Positions 1 through 8,984 of a stretch of 64,000 bases of DNA are shown here, one piece after another (within the stretch, counting starts at the first letter, position 1; the number at the start of each line of letters is the position of its first letter). The notes under the pieces were generated by a model. It was not told where the DNA came from. It did no database searches and was given only the letters and a program-made list of their open reading frames with translations. The stretch lies in the NCBI RefSeq assembly GCF_007993815.1, contig NZ_VJWE01000014.1, forward strand, positions 186,001 through 250,000, in the 5' to 3' direction. The position numbers were made by a program, and so were the translations under genes. The DNA comes from Acidovorax delafieldii. GTDB taxonomy: Bacteria > Pseudomonadota > Gammaproteobacteria > Burkholderiales > Burkholderiaceae_C.

Positions 1-1994
1 CTGCTGCCGTCCTGGTGCTGCAGGCCCTCGCCGCCCAGTGTGGTGCGGCCCGAGGTCGCGCCCAAGAGGAAGCCGCGCGCACGCTGGTCCGCCGCAGCCC
101 AGATGGCATCGCCCACGCGCTGGAAGCCGAACATCGAGTAGTAGATATAAAACGGTAGCATGGCCAGGCCGTGCACGCTGTAGCTGGTGGCGGCCGCCGT
201 CCAGCTTGCGATGGCGCCGGCCTCGCTGATGCCTTCTTCCAGGATCTGGCCGTCCAGCGCCTCGCGGTAGCTCAGCACCGAGCCGATGTCCTCGGGCGCA
301 TAACGCTGGCCCACGCTGCTGTAGATGCCCACCTGCTTGAACAGATTGGCCATGCCGAAGGTGCGCGCCTCGTCGGCCACGATGGGCACGATGCGCGGGC
401 CCAGCGTGGCGTCTTTGAGCAACGTGCCCAGCATGCGCACGAAGGCCATGGTGGTGCTCATCTCCTTGCCATCGGCCTGCAGCGCGAACTGCGCGTAGCT
501 ATCGATGGATGGGACGGGCAGCGCGTCGCACGCCGTCTCGCGGCGCGGTAGGTAGCCGCCCAGTGCGTCGCGGTGGCTGCGCAGGTAGCGCATCTCCGAG
601 CTGTCTTCGGCGGGCTTGAAGAAGGCCAGGCTGGTGGCCTGCTCGTCGCTGAGCGGCAGATTGAAGCGGTTGCGGAATTCGATGAGGTCGGTCTCGTCCA
701 GCTTCTTCTGGCTGTGCGTGGTCATCTTGCCCTGGCCGGCAGTGCCCATGCCGTAGCCCTTCTTGGTGTGAGCCAGTATCACCGTGGGCTGGCCCTTGTG
801 CGCAGCGGCTGCGGCGTAGGCGGCATGGATCTTCACCAGGTCGTGCCCGCCGCGCTTCAAGCGGTCGATCTGCTCGTCCGTCATGCCCTGGGCCAGGGCC
901 GCCAGCTCAGGGTTCTGACCGAAGAAGTTGTCGCGGTTGAAGCGGCCGTCCTTGGCCGCGAAGGTTTGCATCTGGCCGTCCACCGTGCCTTCGAGCGTGC
1001 GCACCAACGCACCGGTCAGGTCGCGGGCGAACAGGCCGTCCCAGTCGCTGCCCCACACCAGCTTGACCACGTTCCAACCCGCGCCGGCGAACAAGCGCTC
1101 CAGCTCGTCGATGATGCGGCCGTTGCCACGCACCGGGCCATCCAGGCGCTGCAGGTTGCAGTTGACCACCCAGACCAGGTTGTCGAGGCCCTCGCGCGCG
1201 GCCAGGGTCAGCGCGCTCATGCTCTCGGGCTCGTCCATCTCGCCGTCACCAAACACGCCCCACACCTTGCGCCCCGCGCAGTTGAGCAGGTTGCGGTGCG
1301 TGAGGTAGCGCATGAAGCGTGCGTGGTAGATGCTGCTGATAGGGCCGATGCCCATCGAGCCCGTGGGGAACTGCCAGAAGTCGGGCATCAGCCAGGGGTG
1401 CGGGTAGCTCGACAGGCCCTGCGCGCCTGCACCCGGCGCCGTCAGTTCCTGGCGGTAGTGCATCAGGTCCTGCTCGGACAGGCGCCCTTCCAGGAAGGCG
1501 CGGGCATACACGCCGGGCGCGCTGTGCGGTTGAAAGAACACCAGGTCGCCCCGGTGCTGCCCTTCGCCCAGGCCTTCACGGGCACGAAAGAAATGGTTGA
1601 ACCCGCTTTCGAAAAGATCCGCAGCACTGGCGTAGCTGGCAATGTGCCCACCCAGCTCGCCATACGCCTGGTTCGCGCGCACCACCATGGCCAGCGCGTT
1701 CCAGCGCACGATGGAAGCCACACGCTCCTCGATGGCTAGGTCACCCGGGAACACAGGCTGGTCCTGCACCGCCACGGTGTTCACGTACGGCGTGTTCAGG
1801 TCGGGCTGCCAGCCAATGCGCTGCGCACGCGCCACCCGCACCAGCTCCTGCAGCATGTGCCGCGCTCGCTCGGGGCCTTCGGTGGCGACGAGTGCCAGGA
1901 AGGCATCGCGCCACTCGGCGGTTTCTTCGGGGTCGGCGTCCAGGGGGGCGCCGGTGGCTTGTTGCAGCAGGGCGTGGGGTGTGAGGGCGTTCAT
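1..1994 (-). CDS. aceE: Homodimeric pyruvate dehydrogenase-type E1 component, 5' part (AceE/MdeB-like), runs off the window
   Basis: Thiamine-diphosphate E1 subunit that decarboxylates pyruvate or a related 2-oxoacid and passes the acyl group to a dihydrolipoyl acyltransferase in the cytoplasm. About 664 codons are present; the family is near 890, so the C-terminal quarter is missing at the window edge. Translation of the minus strand from the ATG at 1994 gives hallmark E1 stretches early in the protein: a PYVNT segment, [23 protein letters not shown] and [15 protein letters not shown] followed by [10 protein letters not shown]. The gene is divergent from an Lrp/AsnC regulator, and no E2 or E3 gene is next to it in the window. 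That pairing resembles Pseudomonas putida mdeR/mdeB, so a paralog acting on 2-oxobutyrate or another branched substrate is possible. Family assignment is secure; substrate is not. Confidence 0.88.
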   Translation of the reverse strand, partial: MNALTPHALLQQATGAPLDADPEETAEWRDAFLALVATEGPERARHMLQELVRVARAQRIGWQPDLNTPYVNTVAVQDQPVFPGDLAIEERVASIVRWNALAMVVRANQAYGELGGHIASYASAADLFESGFNHFFRAREGLGEGQHRGDLVFFQPHSAPGVYARAFLEGRLSEQDLMHYRQELTAPGAGAQGLSSYPHPWLMPDFWQFPTGSMGIGPISSIYHARFMRYLTHRNLLNCAGRKVWGVFGDGEMDEPESMSALTLAAREGLDNLVWVVNCNLQRLDGPVRGNGRIIDELERLFAGAGWNVVKLVWGSDWDGLFARDLTGALVRTLEGTVDGQMQTFAAKDGRFNRDNFFGQNPELAALAQGMTDEQIDRLKRGGHDLVKIHAAYAAAAAHKGQPTVILAHTKKGYGMGTAGQGKMTTHSQKKLDETDLIEFRNRFNLPLSDEQATSLAFFKPAEDSSEMRYLRSHRDALGGYLPRRETACDALPVPSIDSYAQFALQADGKEMSTTMAFVRMLGTLLKDATLGPRIVPIVADEARTFGMANLFKQVGIYSSVGQRYAPEDIGSVLSYREALDGQILEEGISEAGAIASWTAAATSYSVHGLAMLPFYIYYSMFGFQRVGDAIWAAADQRARGFLLGATSGRTTLGGEGLQHQDGS

Positions 1995-2067
1995 GGATGC
2001 CACTGTAGCGAGGCTGGCTCCAAATGAGTTGCCGTTTTGCCTTTCGTGCCGCACACCTATAGCACTT

Positions 2068-2097
2068 TATGCCGCCAAAGCCATAAACTGCGGCATA
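2068..2097. promoter_or_regulatory. Inverted repeat overlapping the Lrp-type gene start, probable operator
   Basis: TATGCCGC at 2068-2075 is matched perfectly by GCGGCATA at 2090-2097, with 14 nt between. The right arm includes the A of the regulator's ATG. A second pair, TTTATG (2066-2071) and CATAAA (2082-2087), is nested with it. The site lies in the roughly 100-nt divergent gap between the E1 gene and the Lrp/AsnC gene, where these regulators usually bind. Operator function is inferred. Confidence 0.5.
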
Positions 2098-2564
2098 TGA
2101 AACTGGATACCCTCGATTTGCGCATTCTGGCCGAGCTGCAGGCCGATGGATCTTTGTCCAACGTGGAACTGGCGCGGCGCGTGCACCTGTCGCCCTCGCC
2201 CTGCCTGGCGCGGGTGAAAGCACTGGAGGCAGCAGGCGTCATCAGCCGCTATGTGGCGCTGGCCAATGCAACGGCGCTGGGACTGGGCCTGAATGTGTTC
2301 ATCAGCATCAGCCTCAAGGCGCAAAGCAAGGAGGCCCTGGCCGACTTTGAACGCCGCATTGCCGAACACGATGAGGTGATGGAGTGCTACCTGATGAGCG
2401 GCGACAGCGACTACCTGATTCGGGTAGCGCTTGCCGACATTGGGGCGTTGGAGCGTTTCATTCTGGAGCAGCTGTCGCCCATTCCGGGCGTGGAGAAGAT
2501 CCGGTCGAGCTTCGCACTCAAGCAGGTGCGCTACAAGACCGCCCTGCCTTTGCCCAGCGCCTAA
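2097..2564 (+). CDS. Lrp/AsnC-family transcriptional regulator
   Basis: DNA-binding regulator of 155 residues, the usual Lrp/AsnC length. The N-terminal winged helix-turn-helix starts LDTLDLRILAEL and continues through NVELARRVHLSPSPCLARVKALEAAGVI; the C-terminal half is the ligand-sensing RAM domain, with the typical VMECYLMSGDSDYLIRV strand. The ATG at 2097 is chosen because the longer in-frame extension to 2037 adds residues unlike the family. It is divergent from the aceE-like E1 gene with a perfect inverted repeat at its own start, so it probably controls that gene and itself in response to an amino acid or 2-oxoacid. The effector is unknown. Confidence 0.9.
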   Translation: MKLDTLDLRILAELQADGSLSNVELARRVHLSPSPCLARVKALEAAGVISRYVALANATALGLGLNVFISISLKAQSKEALADFERRIAEHDEVMECYLMSGDSDYLIRVALADIGALERFILEQLSPIPGVEKIRSSFALKQVRYKTALPLPSA

Positions 2565-2588
2565 GCATGCACGGCAGCGCAGCGAACG

Positions 2589-3479
2589 CTATTTGCGCGC
2601 CACGCCGCTCGTGGCCACGCGCTTGCGCAGCTCGCGGATCAGCGCCTTGGCACGCGCCTCGTTGGCGGGACCCATGCGCAGCAGGATCTTCTGACCGCTG
2701 GGCAGCGCCTCCAGCGCGGGGTCCACAAACTCGTAGCGCACCCAGGGCCGCAGGTTGGGCACTTCGGTGTTCACGGGCGTGAGCTTGACCTGCAACGGGC
2801 CCGCAGGCTCGGGCGCCAGCAGCAGTTGGTCCAGCACCGCCACCAGGCGGTCGTTGAAGTAGCGCCGGGGGTAGCCCAGCTCTTCATACGCTTGCTGAAA
2901 CAGCGGGTACAGCCGCGCGTACAGCGCCACGGCGGCCTCCATCGGTACCGCTTCAGCAAACGCCAAGAAGGTGCTGTAGCGTGCGGCATTGCCCGCCGCA
3001 ACGGTGGTGGGCGCGTCGCCAGTGCCATCCACCACAAACCGCTGCGGCGTAGGTTGCACCGGCCACATGCTTGATGGCGCGTGGGCACGCCCCAGGTTGT
3101 CTACGGTAGCCACCACGCGGCGAACAAAACCATCGGTCTGCAGAAACACCGCCAGCTTGTCGCGGCCCAGCAGCTGGGCCAAAAGTTCTGCCACCCGGGC
3201 GTCGGACTCGGCCAGCGCAGGCAAGGCAGCGTCGGGCGGTGCCAGCGCATCCACCGGGTTCTGCGGCCCCGACGCCTCGGGAGCGGGCGTGGGCGCTGCC
3301 GGTGCTGGTGGAGCGGCCACCACAGGGGGTGGCGCCAATGCGAGCTCCACCGGCCGCAGCCAGAACCACCATGCCGCGCCAGCCGCCACGGCGCACACCA
3401 GCGCGGCCAGCAAGACCCAGAGTGCGGCGGAGGTGCGCTCTGGCGCGGGGCGGAATTCTGCGGTGTCTTGATCGGGCAT
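2589..3479 (-). CDS. DUF3014 family membrane-anchored protein
   Basis: Protein of 296 residues. After a short charged N-terminus there is one membrane helix at about residues 18-43 (ALWVLLAALVCAVAAGAAWWF), then a Pro/Ala-rich periplasmic linker, then a conserved domain containing the VPMEAAVALYARLYPLFQQAYEELGYP segment and the VRYEFVDPALEALPSGQK segment that I associate with DUF3014. It would be anchored in the inner membrane with the domain outside. AAGGAG stands just before the ATG at 3479. No enzymatic motif is visible and the role is unknown. It is convergent with the Lrp/AsnC gene, ending 24 nt from it. Confidence 0.8.
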   Translation of the reverse strand: MPDQDTAEFRPAPERTSAALWVLLAALVCAVAAGAAWWFWLRPVELALAPPPVVAAPPAPAAPTPAPEASGPQNPVDALAPPDAALPALAESDARVAELLAQLLGRDKLAVFLQTDGFVRRVVATVDNLGRAHAPSSMWPVQPTPQRFVVDGTGDAPTTVAAGNAARYSTFLAFAEAVPMEAAVALYARLYPLFQQAYEELGYPRRYFNDRLVAVLDQLLLAPEPAGPLQVKLTPVNTEVPNLRPWVRYEFVDPALEALPSGQKILLRMGPANEARAKALIRELRKRVATSGVARK

Positions 3480-3640
3480 GGGCTCTCCTTCAACACGGGA
3501 ACAACCCTTGTCCGAGCCTCCATGGCGTCAGTCGTTCCCTCTCAGTCCCACATGGGGCGTGCACGATTGGACAACCGCACACCCAGACCCCGGTAACGCG
3601 ATGTAGCCCGCCCCGGGGCCGGCCCGGGAGAATGCCCTGC

Positions 3641-4312
3641 TTAAAACGCCGTCGGTGTGGTGGACAGCGACTCCAGCCAGGCCACGGTGGCGGCCAACTC
3701 GGAGGGGCGAATCTCGTGTGCGCTGGGGAACTCGCGGTACGTCACCGTCACCGGCAGTGGCGCCATGTGGTGGGCGATGGCCTGGGCGTTGGCCAGCGGG
3801 ATCACGTTGTCGTGGGTACCGTGGCTCAGCCACAGTTGCTTGCCGCGCAGCGCATCTGCAGGTGCGGTGAGCGGCACCACCTGCGGCAGCAGGCGGCTGT
3901 GCCACACCAGGCCCGCATGCATCAACGCGGGCCGGGTGAGCAACAGCGACAGCGCCATGATGCCGCCCTGGCTGAAGCCGCCCACCACCACCCGCTCGGG
4001 CGGAATGCCCAGCTGCTCGGCGGCAGACTCGACCGCCTGGGCCACCAGGGCGCGGCTTTGCGCCTCCTGCTCTTCGTTGATGGTGCGCTCGCCGCTGGGC
4101 TCGATGGAGAAATCAAACCACGCGTGTGAGCCCGGCCCCATGCGAAACGGCGCCCGCAGGCTCAGCACATGAAACCGGTCTGGGATCTGCGGGGCCAGAC
4201 TGAACAGGTCCTGCTCGTTGCTGCCCACGCCATGCATCAGCACCAGCAGCCAGGGCCGAGGTGCGGTGGCGGCAGCGGGACGCTGCAAAAATGTGAGCGG
4301 CAAGGTAAGCAT
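3641..4312 (-). CDS. Alpha/beta hydrolase, phospholipase/carboxylesterase family
   Basis: Serine esterase of 223 residues related to YpfH and carboxylesterase EstB, probably cytoplasmic. The oxyanion region LVLMHGVGSNEQDL is near residue 25, the nucleophile elbow is GFSQGG (Ser), the acid lies in the SHGTHDNVIPL segment and the catalytic His in FPSAHEI. The ATG at 4312 is preferred over upstream in-frame codons because GAGG lies about 8 nt before it and MLTLPLTFLQ looks like a true N-terminus. It follows the dioxygenase gene on the same strand after 58 nt, so co-transcription is possible. The physiological ester is unknown. Confidence 0.85.
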   Translation of the reverse strand: MLTLPLTFLQRPAAATAPRPWLLVLMHGVGSNEQDLFSLAPQIPDRFHVLSLRAPFRMGPGSHAWFDFSIEPSGERTINEEQEAQSRALVAQAVESAAEQLGIPPERVVVGGFSQGGIMALSLLLTRPALMHAGLVWHSRLLPQVVPLTAPADALRGKQLWLSHGTHDNVIPLANAQAIAHHMAPLPVTVTYREFPSAHEIRPSELAATVAWLESLSTTPTAF

Positions 4313-4370
4313 ATATGTGCGCCTCGAATGGTTTAGGGCCAAAAACGGGTGGAATGCAAGGAGTTCCGTG

Positions 4371-5201
4371 TCAGTGCGCCGGCTCCAGGGCAAAAGCGTC
4401 CATCGACAGCATGCTGTACATCACCTCGCGGCTCAAGTAGTTTGCGTGCAGGTCGTCGCCTGCTGCACCCAGTGCAAAGAAGATCGGCAAAAAGTGGTCT
4501 TCGGTCGGATGTGCGCGGTGGGCGTGAGGCGCCTGGCTGCGGTAGTTGAGCAGTGCTGCCATGTCCCCACGGGCCAGAGCGTCCTCGATCCAGCGGCTGA
4601 ACTCCAGCACATAGGGCGCGGGCGCGCGCTCGCCGCCAAAAAACTCGGCCAGGTTGTGCGTCATGCTGCCCGACCCCACCACCAGCACGCCCTGGCTGCG
4701 CAGGCTGCGCAAGGCGGCTCCCAGTGCATACACATCGGCCGGGCCCGCGCCCACGGGCAGCGCCACCTGCACCACAGGCACGTCGGCCTGCGGGAACAAG
4801 TGCATCAGCGGCACCCAGGCGCCGTGGTCAAAGGGACGCGCGGCATCGCCCTGGGCCGCCACACCAGCGGCCTGCAACAGACCCAGAACTTCCTGCGCCA
4901 AAGCGGGTGAGCCTGGAGCGGGGTACTGCAGCTGGTACAGCGCGGGAGGGAATCCGCCAAAGTCGTGCCAGGTGGCAGGCTGCGGCCCGGTCATCACCTG
5001 CACCGAGCGCGCCATCCAATGCGGCGACATGACCACCACGCCACGCAGGCCGGGGTACTGCGACTTCAGGCTCTGGCCCCATTGCGTGAGCGCAGGGCCG
5101 GTGGTGCCCGCATCCAGCGCAAACAAGGGCGCACCATGCGACACAAACAGCGCGGGGACTGCGGCAGAAACAGGAACGGGGGCTTGGGCAGAGGCAGACA
5201 T
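4371..5201 (-). CDS. LigB/DODA-type extradiol dioxygenase (YgiD-like)
   Basis: Class III extradiol ring-cleavage dioxygenase family, 276 residues. Family members use a non-haem metal to cleave catechols such as DOPA. The protein starts with VPALFVSHGAPL (first metal His), followed by VVVMSPHW (second His), PFDHGAWVPLMHLFP and GSGSMTHNL near the middle and PTEDHFLPIFFALGA near the end, all conserved in YgiD/DODA proteins. ATG 5201 has GGAG about 8 nt upstream; the longer ORF to 5264 would add an unlikely hydrophobic leader. It lies upstream of the esterase gene on the same strand. Whether DOPA or another catechol is the substrate cannot be read from sequence. Confidence 0.88.
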   Translation of the reverse strand: MSASAQAPVPVSAAVPALFVSHGAPLFALDAGTTGPALTQWGQSLKSQYPGLRGVVVMSPHWMARSVQVMTGPQPATWHDFGGFPPALYQLQYPAPGSPALAQEVLGLLQAAGVAAQGDAARPFDHGAWVPLMHLFPQADVPVVQVALPVGAGPADVYALGAALRSLRSQGVLVVGSGSMTHNLAEFFGGERAPAPYVLEFSRWIEDALARGDMAALLNYRSQAPHAHRAHPTEDHFLPIFFALGAAGDDLHANYLSREVMYSMLSMDAFALEPAH

Positions 5202-5371
5202 GACAACTCCAACAAGGAACACCATGAATGTAGGACTGATAGCCCGTGATACCAAGCCCTGCAAGGCAGACAGATTGTTCTACGGATGATGCCAATCAAA
5301 CATTGACAGCGCCTTGGCGCACAGCGCGCAACGCCCGCCAGCCCCTACGCAGGCCTGCTCTGGCCCGCAGG

Positions 5372-5785
5372 TCAGGAGCCGTCGCGCACCCTGCCCCGCA
5401 GTGCCTTGGTCTCGCCCCGCTGCGTTTTGCTTTGCAAGCGCCGCTGTTTCGACCCATAGGTGGGCTTGGTGGCCCGGCGCACGCGGGGCGGCACGGCCAC
5501 GCTGTTGACCAGCGCATTGAGCCGCTCCAGGGCATCGGCACGGTTTTGCTCCTGGCTCCGGTACTGCTGGGCCTTGATGACCAGCACACCGTCTTGCGTG
5601 ATGCGGGTGTCGCGCAGGGCCAGCAGGCGCTCCTTCACGCCCTCGGGCAGCGACGACGCCACCACGTCAAACCGCAGGTGGACGGCACTGGACACCTTGT
5701 TGACGTTTTGCCCGCCCGCGCCCTGCGCGCGCATGGCGGTGATTTCAACCTCGTCCTCAGAAACTTGCAGGGGCAGCGGGGCCAT
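5372..5785 (-). CDS. arfB: Ribosome-rescue peptidyl-tRNA hydrolase ArfB (YaeJ)
   Basis: Rescues ribosomes stalled without a stop codon by hydrolysing peptidyl-tRNA. The 137-residue protein has the release-factor-like catalytic core with GGQ in RAQGAGGQNVNKVSSAVHL at about residues 19-37, and the basic C-terminal tail (KPTYGSKQRRLQSKTQRGETK) that enters the empty mRNA channel in YaeJ. It begins 27 nt after aroQ on the same strand and is probably in that transcript. Length and motifs separate it from RF1/RF2. Confidence 0.92.
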   Translation of the reverse strand: MAPLPLQVSEDEVEITAMRAQGAGGQNVNKVSSAVHLRFDVVASSLPEGVKERLLALRDTRITQDGVLVIKAQQYRSQEQNRADALERLNALVNSVAVPPRVRRATKPTYGSKQRRLQSKTQRGETKALRGRVRDGS

Positions 5786-5812
5786 GGCCGTGGAATCCCC
5801 CGCGCCCAGCCA

Positions 5813-6286
5813 TCAGGCCGCTGGCTGCTGGGCCAGCAACTGCGCCAGCCCGTCAATCGCCAGGCCATAGCCCAGCACGCCAAAGCCACACATCACCGCC
5901 TTGGCGGCGGCTGCCATGTACGAATGGTGGCGGTAGGCCTCGCGCGCATGCACATTGCTGATGTGCAGCTCGATCAGGGTGATGCCCGTGCCCTTGATGG
6001 CATCGTGCAGTGCAATGCTGGTGTGGGTGTAGGCCCCGGCGTTGATGACCACGCCCGCCAGCTCGCCCGCTGCGTGCAGGCGGCCCGCCTCGTGAATCCA
6101 GTCCACCAGCGCGCCTTCGTGGTTGCTTTGGTGAAAACGCAGCGCAAAACCGTGGCGGTTGCAGGCGTCGGTGCAGAGCTTTTCCACATCGGCCAGGGTG
6201 GCCGCGCCGTAAACGGCAGGCTCGCGCGTGCCCAGCAGGTTCAGATTGGGGCCATTGAGGACAAAAACGGTTTTATTGGCAGTCAC
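5813..6286 (-). CDS. aroQ: Type II 3-dehydroquinate dehydratase
   Basis: Third step of the shikimate pathway: dehydration of 3-dehydroquinate to 3-dehydroshikimate; forms a cytoplasmic dodecamer. Signatures visible in about 157 residues: [15 protein letters not shown] at the start (flexible-loop Arg and Tyr follow), [33 protein letters not shown], and [18 protein letters not shown] with the catalytic His. The start is taken as GTG at 6286 because a GGAG lies 9 nt upstream; the TTG at 6292 would leave only 3 nt. Upstream neighbour of arfB. Confidence 0.93.
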   Translation of the reverse strand: MTANKTVFVLNGPNLNLLGTREPAVYGAATLADVEKLCTDACNRHGFALRFHQSNHEGALVDWIHEAGRLHAAGELAGVVINAGAYTHTSIALHDAIKGTGITLIELHISNVHAREAYRHHSYMAAAAKAVMCGFGVLGYGLAIDGLAQLLAQQPAA

Positions 6287-6374
6287 AGACAAAGTCTCCG
6301 GGGCAATGCGCCTGCCACGCTGGCAGGCCAGAGTGCGGGATTATGCGGCGCCCCAGCGCAGGGTCCGCCCCAAT

Positions 6375-6399
6375 AAAAAAGCGGCCCCGAAGGACCGCT
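6375..6399 (-). terminator. Rho-independent terminator for the Tyr/Pro-rich protein gene
   Basis: On the minus strand the stem AGCGGTCC/GGGCCGCT, with one mismatch and a short UUCG-like loop, is followed directly by six T. It lies 81 nt past the stop of the leftward gene at 6480-6815. Confidence 0.75.
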
Positions 6400-6479
6400 G
6401 TAAAAGGCAGCCTGTGCAACGCTGCCTGTGAGCGACTCGCGCCCAAGAGGTTGGTGACAAACCAGCCGTTGGGGGCTGA

Positions 6480-6815
6480 TCAACGGTCCCAGTGGCGACC
6501 GTGGCCGTGCCCGTGGTGGCGGTGGCCGTAGCCATAACCGCCGTAATACACCGCTGGGGGTGGCGTGTAGTACACCGGGGGAGCGTTGTAGTACACAGGG
6601 CGTGGAGGGGGAGCGTAGTACACCGGTGGGGGCGGTGCCACATACACCGGGGCGGGGGCGTAGTAGCCATTGCTGGCACCCACCACCACGCCGGGCACGC
6701 CAATGCCCACAGACCAATTGACATCGCGGGCCTGGGCGGAGCCAGCACCGGCCAACAGGGCCAGCGCCACACCCGCCACAGCGGCCGCAGTAGAAACAGA
6801 ACGGGTTTTCGTCAT
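6480..6815 (-). CDS. Small secreted Tyr/Pro-rich repeat protein
   Basis: Protein of 111 residues with a clear signal peptide (ATG at 6815 behind AGGAG, hydrophobic run AAAVAGVALALLAGAGSAQA, cleavage near residue 29). The mature part has a short conserved start (VNWSVGIGVPGVVVG), then repeats of the form VYYxPPP or VYxAPPP, and ends in a Gly/His-rich tail (GYGYGHRHHGHGHGRH) that could bind metal. No catalytic motif is visible. Similar low-complexity exported proteins are common in this bacterial group; function unknown. It is divergent from glnS and ends at a good terminator. Confidence 0.8.
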   Translation of the reverse strand: MTKTRSVSTAAAVAGVALALLAGAGSAQARDVNWSVGIGVPGVVVGASNGYYAPAPVYVAPPPPVYYAPPPRPVYYNAPPVYYTPPPAVYYGGYGYGHRHHGHGHGRHWDR

Positions 6816-6986
6816 GGAAATCTCCTAGTGAATGAGGGCGGCCAGCCAAAAGGACACGCCTCACCGGTACACAACGCACCAAGTGCCTAAAAGGATGGCA
6901 CAAAATCGTCTTTACGTTGTGTCTGAACGTACACGCGCTGGTTTTAATGCGTAAACCGTCACGAAACCGCCGCCTAAAATGGCTGG

Positions 6987-8822
6987 ATGAGCACCCCCTC
7001 CCCCGCCAATACCGCCGCCACTGCCACTTCTGCGGCCCCTGAAACCGTCAAGCCCAGCAATTTTTTGCGCCAGATCATCGAACACGACCTGGACAAAGGC
7101 ACCTACGCCACCCGCCGCTGGGCTGGCACCCCCGGCGACGCCGCCCACCACACGGCCGGCCAGCCCGACCCCGCCAAGATCCGCACCCGCTTCCCGCCCG
7201 AACCCAACGGCTACCTGCACGTGGGCCACGCCAAGAGCATCTGCATCAACTTTGGCCTGGCGCGCGACTACGGCGGCGTGTGCCACCTGCGCTTTGACGA
7301 CACCAACCCCGAAAAAGAAGACACCGAATACGTCAACAGCATCATCGACGCCGTGAAGTGGCTCGGTTTTGACTGGACACAGATCGGCCAGGCACCCGGC
7401 AGCGCTGCCCCCTACCAGGCCAGCGACTACTTCGGCTTCATGTACCGCGCGGCCGAATACCTGATCGAAGCTGGCCACGCCTACGTGGACGAACAGACCG
7501 CCGAACAAATGCGCGTAAACCGGGGCGACTTCAGCAAGCCCGGCGTGGACAGCCCCTTCCGCAGCCGCACCCCGGCAGAGAACCTGCGCATCTTCCGCGA
7601 GATGAAGGACGGCCAGCACGAAGACGGATCGATGGTGCTGCGCGCCAAGATCGACATGGCCAGCCCCAACATCAACATGCGCGACCCGGCCATCTACCGC
7701 ATCCGCCGCGCCACGCACCACAACACGGGCGACACCTGGTGCATCTACCCCATGTACACCTACGCGCACCCCATCGAGGACGCGCTGGAGCAGATCACCC
7801 ACAGCCTGTGCACGCTGGAGTTTGAAGACCAGCGCCCCTTCTACGACTGGTTGCTGGAACGTTTGACCGAAGGCGGCCTGCTGGCCAGCCCGCCCCCCCG
7901 CCAGTACGAATTTGCGCGCCTGAACCTCACCTACGTCATCACCAGCAAACGCAAGCTCGCCCAGCTGGTGTACGACCACAAGGTCAGCGGCTGGGACGAC
8001 CCCCGCATGCCCACCATCGTCGGCCTGCGCCGCCGTGGCTACACGCCCGCCGCCATCCAGACCTTTGCCGAACGCATTGGCGTGACCAAATCCGACAGCT
8101 GGATCGACTACAGCACCCTGGAAGGCTGCCTGCGCGAAGACCTGGAGCTGAAGGCCCACCGCGGCATGGCCGTGCTCAACCCCGTCAAGCTGGTGCTGAC
8201 CAACTGGGACGACGTGATGGGCGCAGGCCACCTGGAGCCCTGCAGCCTGCCCGCCCTGCCCCACCCACCCGAAGGCGTGGAAAGCCCCGTGCGCCACTTC
8301 ACCATCGGCAAGGAAGTCTGGATCGAGCGCGAAGACTTTGAAGAAGTGCCCCCCAAGGGCTACAAGCGCCTGTTCCCCGGCAACAAGGTGCGCCTGAAGG
8401 GCGGCTACGTTATCGAATGCACCGGCTGCACCAAGGACGCTGACGGCACCATCACCGAAGTGCTGGCCACCGTGGTGCCCGACACCAAAAGCGGCACCCC
8501 CGGCGCCGACACCGTGAAGGTCAAAGCCGCCATCACCTGGGTGGGCGTGGCCGACGGCGTGAACGCCGAAGTGCGCATGTACGACCGGCTGTTCCTGGAC
8601 GCCCAGCCCGACGCGGGCGGCAAGGACTTCATCGAAAGCCTGAACCCGAACAGCCTGAAGGTGGTGACGGCCATCGTGGAGCCGTCATTGGCCAATGCCA
8701 AGCCAGATGACAAGTTTCAGTTTGAGCGGCATGGGTACTTTGTGGCGGATCGTATGGACCACTTGGTAGGGAAGCCGGTGTTTAACTTTGCGGTGGGATT
8801 GAAGGATTCTTGGGGGAAGTGA
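6987..8822 (+). CDS. glnS: Glutaminyl-tRNA synthetase
   Basis: Charges tRNA-Gln with glutamine in the cytoplasm. The 611-residue protein has the class I Rossmann core, with the HIGH-type motif in FPPEPNGYLHVGHAKS at about residues 70-85, the RFDDTNPEKE substrate segment, and the KMSKS-equivalent in VITSKRKL near residue 314. The C-terminal anticodon-binding beta-barrels follow (VRHFTIGKEVWIEREDFEE onward). It is slightly longer than the E. coli enzyme because of an Ala/Thr-rich N-terminal extension before the conserved SNFLRQIIEHDL start. A strong hairpin terminator follows. Confidence 0.96.
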   Translation: MSTPSPANTAATATSAAPETVKPSNFLRQIIEHDLDKGTYATRRWAGTPGDAAHHTAGQPDPAKIRTRFPPEPNGYLHVGHAKSICINFGLARDYGGVCHLRFDDTNPEKEDTEYVNSIIDAVKWLGFDWTQIGQAPGSAAPYQASDYFGFMYRAAEYLIEAGHAYVDEQTAEQMRVNRGDFSKPGVDSPFRSRTPAENLRIFREMKDGQHEDGSMVLRAKIDMASPNINMRDPAIYRIRRATHHNTGDTWCIYPMYTYAHPIEDALEQITHSLCTLEFEDQRPFYDWLLERLTEGGLLASPPPRQYEFARLNLTYVITSKRKLAQLVYDHKVSGWDDPRMPTIVGLRRRGYTPAAIQTFAERIGVTKSDSWIDYSTLEGCLREDLELKAHRGMAVLNPVKLVLTNWDDVMGAGHLEPCSLPALPHPPEGVESPVRHFTIGKEVWIEREDFEEVPPKGYKRLFPGNKVRLKGGYVIECTGCTKDADGTITEVLATVVPDTKSGTPGADTVKVKAAITWVGVADGVNAEVRMYDRLFLDAQPDAGGKDFIESLNPNSLKVVTAIVEPSLANAKPDDKFQFERHGYFVADRMDHLVGKPVFNFAVGLKDSWGK

Positions 8823-8838
8823 TTTCCCGTGAAGTAAT

Positions 8839-8876
8839 AAAAAGGCCAGCAAAGCAAAAAGTTTGCTGGCCTTTTT
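8839..8876. terminator. Bidirectional rho-independent terminator after glnS
   Basis: A perfect 15-bp inverted repeat (AAAAAGGCCAGCAAA at 8839-8853, its complement at 8862-8876) with an 8-nt loop; the GC stem is flanked by A5 and T5, so it should work on both strands. It separates glnS from the AT-richer accessory patch. Confidence 0.9.
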
Positions 8877-8984
8877 GATTTGGAATGTTGACGGAGTTCG
8901 ACCCGAAGCGGACTTAGTAGGCAATCAAACACGTCCTTCGTGCATGATTGAACGGAAATTTCAATAAGACCAAGGGGAGGCAGC

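Noticed and set aside
6912-8297. 461-codon ORF on the minus strand
   Set aside because: It lies opposite glnS; its Val/Gly/Ala-rich translation has no family features and it mirrors glnS codons.
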